A stretch of DNA of 64,000 nt. Origin: Phytoseiulus persimilis. Lineage: Eukaryota; Arthropoda; Arachnida; Mesostigmata; Phytoseiidae. The DNA lies in the NCBI GenBank assembly GCA_037576195.1, contig CM075102.1, forward strand, positions 28,020,745 through 28,084,744, read 5' to 3'. The stretch's first letter is position 1. Every line of letters begins with the position of its first letter. The notes beneath the pieces are model-generated. The model was not told where the DNA came from. It did not search any database and saw nothing but the letters and a program-made list of their open reading frames with translations. Both the position numbers and the translations under genes were made by a program. This document shows, piece by piece, positions 57,501-64,000 of the stretch.

Positions 57501-58370
57501 CCATCCGGGAAAAAAAAACGAGCGCTAGGTGAGGGGTGTTCGATCGTATCAGCCTGAAAATCGCTGAATTCTTGACAAAATCCCAGGGAAGCCGACATCG
57601 AAAACATTCCCAACCGCGGTAATTTCTGAATGGATCCGAGCTGCTCGACTCAGAGGTTTCCGCGTCTGATTCAGCGACTTTTTCCTCACCCGAAATCACT
57701 TGCGATCCGTTCCAAGACTCAAGGAAGAGGACCCGGACTTTCGGCTTACAGAAAACAATCGGATCGACGCGGCAACTTCATAGCCAGATAATTGTGGTCG
57801 AACGTTCTAACATCGGATTTTTTTCTAATTCGGCTTCCCTGAGAAGACACAGGGGAGATTCAAAGCAGACGAGATTTCGCCAATCTCAGGCTCAAACGAT
57901 TGCGCGCCTTTTCCGAGCCGCGAGCTGATTTTGGGCGGCCCTGGTTTGTGGGTTCGGTATTCTGCCTCCTATCGAATCACACCCGAATGAACTCGAGTGG
58001 TTGACATTCGTGATCTACCCGGTCGGTTGGAGGAGGACATCCAAGAAAAAAAAGGGTAAACTCTGAGCCGCTCTGTGGGACGCAGCTCTGGACTGATCTT
58101 CGCGATTCGATGACCGAAAGACGCGTTATATGTGATTCAACCTACCGATTGGACAAACGACCGAAATTGAGGAAGCGGTTGACGACACCGTGAAGTCGAT
58201 GGAGTTGCGATAATATTCAACCGCCCAACCCACACTCTTATCCTGAATACTTGCGTCTCATCTCTGTCTCGGATCTAACAGCACGATGGCGTCTGTGTGA
58301 GGTTCTGATTGCTAACATGGTATGGTATTTATTGATCCAGATAAGGTTTAGTCTGTTTATGGTACATCTA
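54516..58370. other. BRSK 3' flank: no supported gene
   Basis: Probable 3' UTR followed by intergenic sequence. The longest frames are 119 and 124 codons without domains. An imperfect ACAGACAA-type tetranucleotide tract occupies about 56890-56935, with an AATAAA at 56937-56942, some 2.4 kb beyond the stop. I see no RNA gene. Confidence 0.5.
56890..56935. repeat. Imperfect CAGA/CAAA tetranucleotide tract
   Basis: Repeated GACAGACAAACAGACAGACA-like units, giving Thr-Asp-Lys-Gln-rich frames. Confidence 0.75.
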
Positions 58371-58399
58371 TCACCATTCTTCCTTCCATGTCAGGAGCT

Positions 58400-59765
58400 T
58401 ATCATAGGTCTCACTCTCCCAATTTTCCAAGATTCGTTTCGTTCGTGTGAGGGGAGAGTTGAGGGATCTCACATTTCCTCCTGGAGGCCCAGGCTGAGGA
58501 GAAGAACTCCGTCGGAACAAATAAGAAGCATCCGACTTGCTGATTCTCGACACCGCACTTCCATGTATCTGATTCTACACTGCGCTTCCCCGCCTCAAAC
58601 GAGGACCAGCCGAGTTCACCAGTAGAGAATTCGTTCGCGAGTCTGGTGGTAGGGATGCCTTGGGCCCATCTGCCCGCTTCCCGTTGGCTCTTATCGAGCG
58701 CTGTGAGGAGCTCCCCTGTGTTCACCAGGACCGAGTTCGCGTGAGCTAGTTGCGGAATCGCGATCGCTCTTGGTTGTGCTCTGGAAACTTCAAATCTATT
58801 GAAGCCCCATCTAGAAGTTGAGCGTAATCGCTTTAATGAATGCGTTGCCTGTCTCTACCGACTGGATTCCTGCTTTGCCGGGTAGTTTCTTGACTCGGAC
58901 AAGTGGATCCCCAAATATTTGCACTCTTTCGCCACGGGCACTTGGTTCCCTTATATCCGTAGTCTTCCACAGTTTGTTTCTCTATTCGCTATGTATATGA
59001 CTATGACACTCTTTGTTGAGTTAGAGAGAATGCGTTTCGCGTCCCTGAAGGTACTCGTTATCTCGAGGAGAGTTTGCGTTTTTTTCCCCGTCGCCAACAG
59101 TTCGATAACGTCGGCGAAGAAAAAGCATGGTATTCTCAGAGGCTTTCGTTCCTTGAGATTCCTTTGCCATTTTTTTGTTCGGACCAGAAAACCAGCTCCT
59201 GTCTTCCGTGGCCTGTTTTCTCGGTCCGCTATGTAAAGAGTGAATAGGAAGCTCGATGGAGGGCATCCCCGCTCCAGTCCCTTGTGGTTGATGATCCATT
59301 GTGATTCGATGATTTTCATCTCGTTCGAGGAGTATAGAGCTTGGAGTAGCTGCCTACAAAGTGGGTGCATTCCTTGATATCGCAGAATGGTCAACATCTT
59401 ATCTCGATCGATTCTTTCGTAATCTTTGGTTGCTTCCAGGAATGAACAGATTAGTCCTGGTACCTGTTCTCTCGAGATTCCGATGGGAGAGGTGAGAATG
59501 AATAGGTTGTCGTTCCCACTTTTCTTGGGCCTGAATCCGTTTTGTGCCTCGCCGAGAATTTTTTCTCTTTCGATCCCCTTCTGGATTCTGGCTACTGAGA
59601 TCTTGGCAAATATACGGTTGTCCTATATGGCTCCCCTTCAACTGGTTACGTCGTCTATTGTTTCCGCGATTTACTCGAGGCCGGCTTCGTCCGATCCCTT
59701 CAGCACATCCGCCGGTTGGATGGCTTGTCCGGACATTTTTTTGATCGAGAGCTGTTTGAGAGGCG
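58400..59765 (-). mobile_element. LINE (non-LTR retrotransposon) reverse transcriptase remnant, decayed
   Basis: Read on the minus strand, one frame carries ordered RT features: EAQNGFRPKKSGNDNLFIL (block before the catalytic core), FLEATKDYERIDR (block A), GLERGCPPSSFLFTLYIAD (block B/B'), FFADVIELLATGKK (block C), and KECKYLGIHLSESRNY (thumb). About 200 bases further, still in the same frame, is the post-RT segment with LDKSQREAGRWAQGIP and GELGWSSFEA. Active elements have Asp where block A here has Glu, and FADD where block C has FADV, so the enzyme would be dead. In-frame stops occur, for example at 58951-58953 and between 59600 and 59660. No endonuclease, tail or target-site duplication was identified. 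The 5' side abuts an inverted Tc1/mariner-like fragment near 59765. The clade is not assigned. Confidence 0.85.
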
Positions 59766-60040
59766 CGTCTTTCCCATTTTCAATCTTAGAATCGTGGTTA
59801 CCAGAGCTCGTCAGAGCCCCTTTAAATGTATCCATGGCTCCTGGAAGAACTGTCCAGGAGATCCTCAATTCTCGAAGGCTTTCCGAAAACGATAAACGGA
59901 ACCACTCCTCTCGATATCACCCACACAACGTTTGCCGCGGTCGCCAATGGGGCAGATGATACCAGACGCCCCCTAAATTCAGTCCTCCAGACCCCCCTTG
60001 AAAACAGCCGATTTCGGGGAACTCATCTATGACACGAGTT
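59765..60040 (+). mobile_element. Tc1/mariner-like element fragment (5' end, plus orientation)
   Basis: This stretch is an inverted, diverged copy of 60660-60430. Around the putative start codons, 59832-59884 and the reverse complement of about 60567-60515 match at about 41 of 53 bases by eye. Each begins with a CCATGG and encodes similar short peptides (M.P....QEI.NS..LS). Both also share GAGCTCGTCAGA upstream of that ATG. Similarity fades after about 200 bases. Assignment to Tc1/mariner rests on the partner copy, which carries the transposase C-terminus. Confidence 0.55.
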
Positions 60041-60164
60041 TCTCATTTTGAGCCAAACCACTCGATAACCAAGTAAGCGGGTCGATCCGACGATTTTTCT
60101 TTCACCCCGAAACCACGCTCTCTCATTTGCTGCGATAGCTACAGCAGCCTAATTTTCAAATTTC

Positions 60165-60660
60165 TCAGAGCGTGGTGGCAAACGCCTCCCGGATCGCCTC
60201 CTCCAACTTATCCTCGTTCCTGTGTGCGTGCTTGTCTGAGTTCATCACAATGTCGTTCCAAACGTGGAAACTCAGAGGATTCAGATCCGCGCTGTTCTGA
60301 GGCCATATGTTTCCGTCCCACAGCGAGCATACATGTTCGCGGAGACAGTTCTGTACGAGAGTGCTCGTAAAGGTTGGGGCTTCATACTACTCGAACACGT
60401 ACGTGTTATCGGCGCGATTCCAGGCGGGAACTAACGATGAGCCCCAGGTGACTTTGGAGATAGGGGAAAAGTCGCCGGATCCAAATCAAGAGAAATCTTT
60501 CCTGTCCTTATTCTTGAAAGCGGTTGAGAATTGAAGATTTCCTGGCCAGCTATTTCAGGGACCATGGATGGAATAGAGGACAAATCTGACGAGCTCCGGG
60601 AATCGGAGCTCTTATCTGATACTTGAGCTCAGAAATGGAAAATATGGCCTTCACGAGTTT
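60165..60660 (-). pseudogene. Tc1/mariner-like transposase remnant
   Basis: Minus-strand frame ending at a TGA (60167-60165). It shows the C-terminal transposase signature: EAPTFTS, then LVQNCLREHVCSLW, IWPQNSADLNPLSFHVWNDI and KLEEAIREAFATTL. Intact relatives read roughly QDGAPAHTS, then WPP.SPDLNPLDY.VW. Here the catalytic Asp position before GAP is lost and a TAG interrupts the frame near 60390. The part upstream (60565 back to about 60410) looks like an element 5' end but is too short for a whole transposase (about 340 residues), so an internal deletion is likely. The remnant belongs to the IS630/Tc1/mariner DDE superfamily and is clearly inactive. Confidence 0.8.
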
Positions 60661-60709
60661 TTGATCAAAAGAAAGTGTCCCGATCAAATCAAGTTTGACC
60701 GGAATTCAG

Positions 60710-61153
60710 CTAAATTAAAAACACGGAGGCCACCAAAATGTGGCGGCTTGAACTACACTTCCCGTAGAAGAGATCATAGGTTGGCGGGGGCGTGTCAAGT
60801 ATTCCTTTTCGTGGATGTAATGGGAAGGGTACTCCATTTGACAATGTTTTTCGGGAACGATGATGATGATCTGTGTAGTGCGACCGTATGCGACGGACTA
60901 TCGGAGGGAGCCCGGATACGATCTTCCATATGGGTTCTGTATACAGTTCCTCTGACTTCATCCTCTTGTGAAGAGAGATAGATGAACTGAACTCTCGTAG
61001 ATTTCTCCTCGTTCCGAAAACAGCCTCAAGCTGCTGTATCGAGCTCATCATTCTTCGCAACTCCGGATCATTCAGAAATGAGGAACGACTCTCTTCATCC
61101 GACCTTCTTCCCAGCAGATTCGAGGATTTAGGCACGTTGTCACAAACCCTCAC
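60710..61153 (-). CDS. Open reading frame of 147 codons, unknown
   Basis: Minus-strand frame between the transposase remnant and the SKP2 3' end. The first half is charged and helix-prone (SFLNDPELRRMMSSIQQLEA), and the second half is Pro/His/Ser-rich. No family is recognised. It could be transposon-derived, lie in an extended SKP2 3' UTR, or be chance. Confidence 0.2.
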   Translation of the reverse strand: MRVCDNVPKSSNLLGRRSDEESRSSFLNDPELRRMMSSIQQLEAVFGTRRNLREFSSSISLHKRMKSEELYTEPIWKIVSGLPPIVRRIRSHYTDHHHRSRKTLSNGVPFPLHPRKGILDTPPPTYDLFYGKCSSSRHILVASVFLI

Positions 61154-61223
61154 TAAGTGCTTAGTAAAACCTGATGATCAGGGAGGAAGAGAGACTTCGA
61201 CGGCTACTTCTATTCGTTCTATA

Positions 61224-61229
61224 TTTATT
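61224..61229 (-). promoter_or_regulatory. Possible SKP2 polyadenylation signal
   Basis: AATAAA on the minus strand (TTTATT on plus), about 440 bases beyond the SKP2 stop codon. Only a candidate. Confidence 0.25.
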
Positions 61230-61669
61230 TGAGAGGCTCAACATCAGCTCAAAAACTCAGGACGCGCTCTGTCAACATCCTCCGAACAAATCGAAACTCG
61301 GGAAGAGACCCCGGTTAGTCGCGCCTCAGGAACGATGTCCGAGCCCCCATAATCCTTGATTCGTCCCTTCCAACACTGGGTACAGGCCATAACAAAACAT
61401 TTCCAGCATGTTTATACTAGTATTCCAACTCTTGAGCTATAGACTACTTAACCTAAAGGTCCCCAACATCCCCCCAATGTCGATTGGAACCTGCGGAGGC
61501 CGGCGAAAAAATGTCTCACGGGTTGAGGTTGCAGCCAGAGCTGGCGAAGAACCTTTCTCTACGTAGGATCTCCGTACGTAATCCAGGGACTTAAGAAGCT
61601 CGTGAATTGTATCGCTCGCAGGTGGCTGCCCAAAATCCAGGAACAAACCCCTTCTCCTGTCTATCGAAT

Positions 61670-63242
61670 TCAACATCTCAGCGGAACGCCCCATAGAGAC
61701 TTGAAATCTGTGCCGTAAGAAGGCTGAGGCCTTGCTATACTTGATAGATTCTTTGTATCCATCTCGTTCACTTTGAAGTCCGGGAACATAGCTCGAACTT
61801 CTTCCACATAGCGATCCTCTGGCAAGCCATAACAAGACAGATGCCTAGAAACAATAGTATTCAGTTGAGCTGCTTCACTCTCAGTTGCCTGTCCTCCTGT
61901 AGAGGAACTCCAGATTCAGAATGAGCTGCCCTTAGGAACGAATTCCCTCGATGACTCGCGCTCAACTTACTCGAATTTCGTCAATCGCTTCAAGGGAAAC
62001 ACGAACTCAGGCCAGAACAAATGATGACACCTAGATACATCCAGATGACGTAGGTTGCTCAGCTTATCCGCGATCGTGACCACCACTTTCGGCGACAGTG
62101 TACGGTTGTCCGAGATGCAGAGTAGCTCCAACTAAGATTGAGTTTGGAGAGTTAATGAGAATCCTGTTGGTTTTATTCGAGGAATCTATTACTGGACGAT
62201 CGCTTATCAAAACCGATTCGAGCTGGCGCTCTAATACATGACAACCCTTCACTTACCGCGGGGCAGCTCTCACAGAGTTGCGTTACGTGATCATCTGTCA
62301 AGGACTCCGTATATCCGGCAACATTGAGTTCCGTCAGTGAGTTCGGCAAGGAGCTAACCAACGCCGCTAGGGCTCCTCTTTCCATTATTGACCATGCCAC
62401 GTTGAAGCTGCAGAGCTTCGTACAGCCCTGTGGGATTCAGTCTCAGTCAATGATTCCGTTGATGTGAGCAGGTCGACCAGTTCGGCAAAGCAAATTATTT
62501 CCTCGAGAGGCTTCCGCCTTTGCATACTAACATTGAGGATGTGAATGATTCCTTCCACGGTGAGGCCGGATACCATACAGAGATCAAGCGTCGCCAAATT
62601 CTTATTCTGACCGATGGCACTGCACGTTTCATCGCTCATTCTTTGATTTTCCAACGACAATCCTTTGAGCTGCTCACAACCACGCAGGAGGCTCGTGAGG
62701 AGATTATCAGAAACCACAGCATTTGTGAGATCAACATATTGCAATTGTAATGGAGGTAGCTGCACGGGTTTTTTCAGATAGAATCGCGAAGATGCTCCAG
62801 AAGCCCGGAGCATCCTTGTGCCTCGTATAACCTCCAGGAGCAGCGCTTTCTCTGCGAACTTGCCACGGTAGTAACTCAAGCTGTGCCATAGCTCGGAGTC
62901 GCTCCTGAAATTGATGTTGTGTTACAAATCGGCGAACCAGCCTTGAAATGCGAGCTCAGGGTCCATTCACATCTCATGGAGCATCTGTATTGAACGGGAC
63001 GATTCTGTGACGGCAGAATCCGCTAAAGCAGCAACTTACGCTACGCGTCTGAAACGTTTGGATACCAGCATGCAATTCCTCAGGTCTCTTCTGCTCAGGT
63101 ATCCGAATACTCTCAGTAGAATCTCGTCCGGAAGATTCTTGAAATTGTCGACCTTTGAGGACTCGCGAGGCTCATCCTGAGCAGAGTTGAACGTGAGGTT
63201 GAACTTCCGCTTGCGAGAGAGGAGCGGTCTGGTTGGAGCCAA
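61670..63242 (-). CDS. SKP2: SKP2 homologue: F-box and leucine-rich-repeat receptor of an SCF ubiquitin ligase, complete
   Basis: Five exons in transcription order: 63242-63040, 62904-62532, 62427-62257, 62131-61971, 61844-61670. All junctions have GT-AG borders and the phases agree; the total is 1083 bases, 360 residues. The F-box is at about residues 35-75 (LPDEILLRVFGYLSRRDL, then VSKRFRRVASDSELWHSL) and would bind SKP1. LRRs follow: LQYVDLTNAVVSDNLL, LKGLSLENQRMSDETCSAIG, LATLDLCMVSGLTVEGI, LTELNVAGYTESLTDDHV, LELLCISDNRTLSPKVVV and LRHLDVSRCHHLFWPEFVFP. The C-terminal tail LSSIARPQPSYG and LWGVPLRC matches the human ending (FTTIARPTIG, IWGIKCRL), which is diagnostic for SKP2 over other F-box/LRR proteins. 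SKP2 recruits substrates such as p27/CIP-KIP inhibitors with CKS1. The N-terminus before the F-box is shorter than in human (about 35 versus about 95 residues). Confidence 0.94.
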
Positions 63243-63722
63243 GGCTGGCCGTTTTTCCTGGGAATCGAAGCTCCAATTAGCGCATGGTTCCTCTCCTTGA
63301 GAAGACTGAGGGTTGGCCCCGCTCCAATGACGAATTCACTGAATTCCGGATACTGACAGAATGAGCATAATGGATCAGCTTGGGTTTCAGCCGTCTAGAG
63401 TGAGTTCATCAAGGTCTTCCGTGTCCACCGGAGAGCAGAACCACAGGAAACTTTCAACTCGCAGCCCCGTTCGGGAATTCCACCAATAGATTCCACGCGG
63501 TCAACCACTTGGAAGATTCTCGATGCCCTCGATCAGATTAGTCGCTGGCCGAGATGGCGCCACATTTTGCCGCCCAACTGACCCATGTTCTCTACCGGTT
63601 CGACACAAGGTTTATGATCTAAATCTGATTCCGTATTTAGTCACGAATCATCGCACTGCAGGATCCCTGGGGACTTTGCCGGGGAGAAACGCTATCATTC
63701 CACCAAGTGAAGCCTGACTCAC
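63243..63722 (-). other. Region between SKP2 and the right-edge gene; possible terminal exon unresolved
   Basis: The minus strand between 63390 and 63500 holds two overlapping protein-like frames: one ends TEDLDELTLDG before a TGA, the other runs to a TAG through ESIGGIPERGC. Either might be the last exon of the gene entering from the right, but no acceptor fits the phase-0 donor at 63722. The first part also includes the SKP2 5' flank. Confidence 0.3.
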
Positions 63723-64000
63723 CTCTGGCTCGGAGAACAGGTCTGATATATCGAAGATGTTTTTCTCCGTAGTCAACATTTGCGATAAATGTACCATGAA
63801 GTCGATGAGTATAGCAGAGACAACTGAGGGATTTGGTGGGGGTATCCTAAGGCTTAAAGTACAAATCCCATCCAGAGGAGCCAGGTAAAGGAAGGTCTCC
63901 ACACAAGCTGAAACTCGGCGAAACTCGGGCGCAGCGGAACTCTCGTCACAACCACTTCGGTGAGCTGACCGCGAGTCGGAATAATCGTCGGTAACACGGG
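63723..64000 (-). CDS. Partial exon of an unidentified gene crossing the right edge
   Basis: A minus-strand frame is open from the window edge for 92 codons and ends in a good donor, GAG|GTGAGT (63723/63722), phase 0. The translation has a polar first third and then a well-mixed hydrophobic section (FLYLAPLDGICTLSLRIPPP, then SAILIDFMVHLSQMLTTEKN) that looks like a folded domain. No family was recognised. The exon may start inside the window at an acceptor such as TTTCAG near 63910. Confidence 0.45.

Overview
This is a eukaryotic nuclear window. The genes are split by GT-AG introns, and non-LTR and Tc1/mariner transposon remnants and microsatellites are present. There is no bacterial operon structure. 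Base composition is near 50% GC. A secreted protein resembling the mite group 7 allergen family, together with the BRSK, SKP2 and ILRUN homologues, points to an arthropod. A chelicerate, perhaps a mesostigmatid mite, is my best guess; this is inference from gene families, not a species call.

Layout. From 1 to about 19.9 kb I recognise no gene. This part holds one probable terminal exon at the left edge, several long open frames without recognisable domains, and simple repeats. At 19.97-20.65 kb (minus) lies the first part of a signal-peptide protein of group 7 allergen type; it is interrupted near an unresolved base (N at 20244). From 23.65 to 54.5 kb (plus) runs a complete BRSK/SAD neuronal polarity kinase gene, which I resolved into 13 coding exons giving a 761-residue model. 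Its first intron is about 23.8 kb long. Inside that intron, on the same strand, sits an apparently intronless homologue of ILRUN/C6orf106 (41999-42790).

Right of BRSK, 58.4-60.7 kb holds decayed mobile DNA. There is a LINE reverse transcriptase fragment with ruined catalytic motifs, then two inverted fragments of a Tc1/mariner-like element. From 63.24 down to 61.67 kb (minus) is a complete five-exon SKP2 homologue (360 residues), the F-box/LRR substrate receptor of an SCF ubiquitin ligase. An exon of another, unidentified gene enters from the right edge on the minus strand.

The recognised genes have unrelated jobs: neuronal kinase signalling, antiviral/inflammatory transcription control, cell-cycle ubiquitination, and a secreted lipid-binding-type protein. 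Their proximity looks like ordinary genome neighbourhood rather than a pathway. I found no convincing new multi-gene system. The points most worth a second look are the nested ILRUN gene, two alternative-splicing signals in BRSK, the inverted transposon pair, and three G/C homopolymers of exactly 22 bases.
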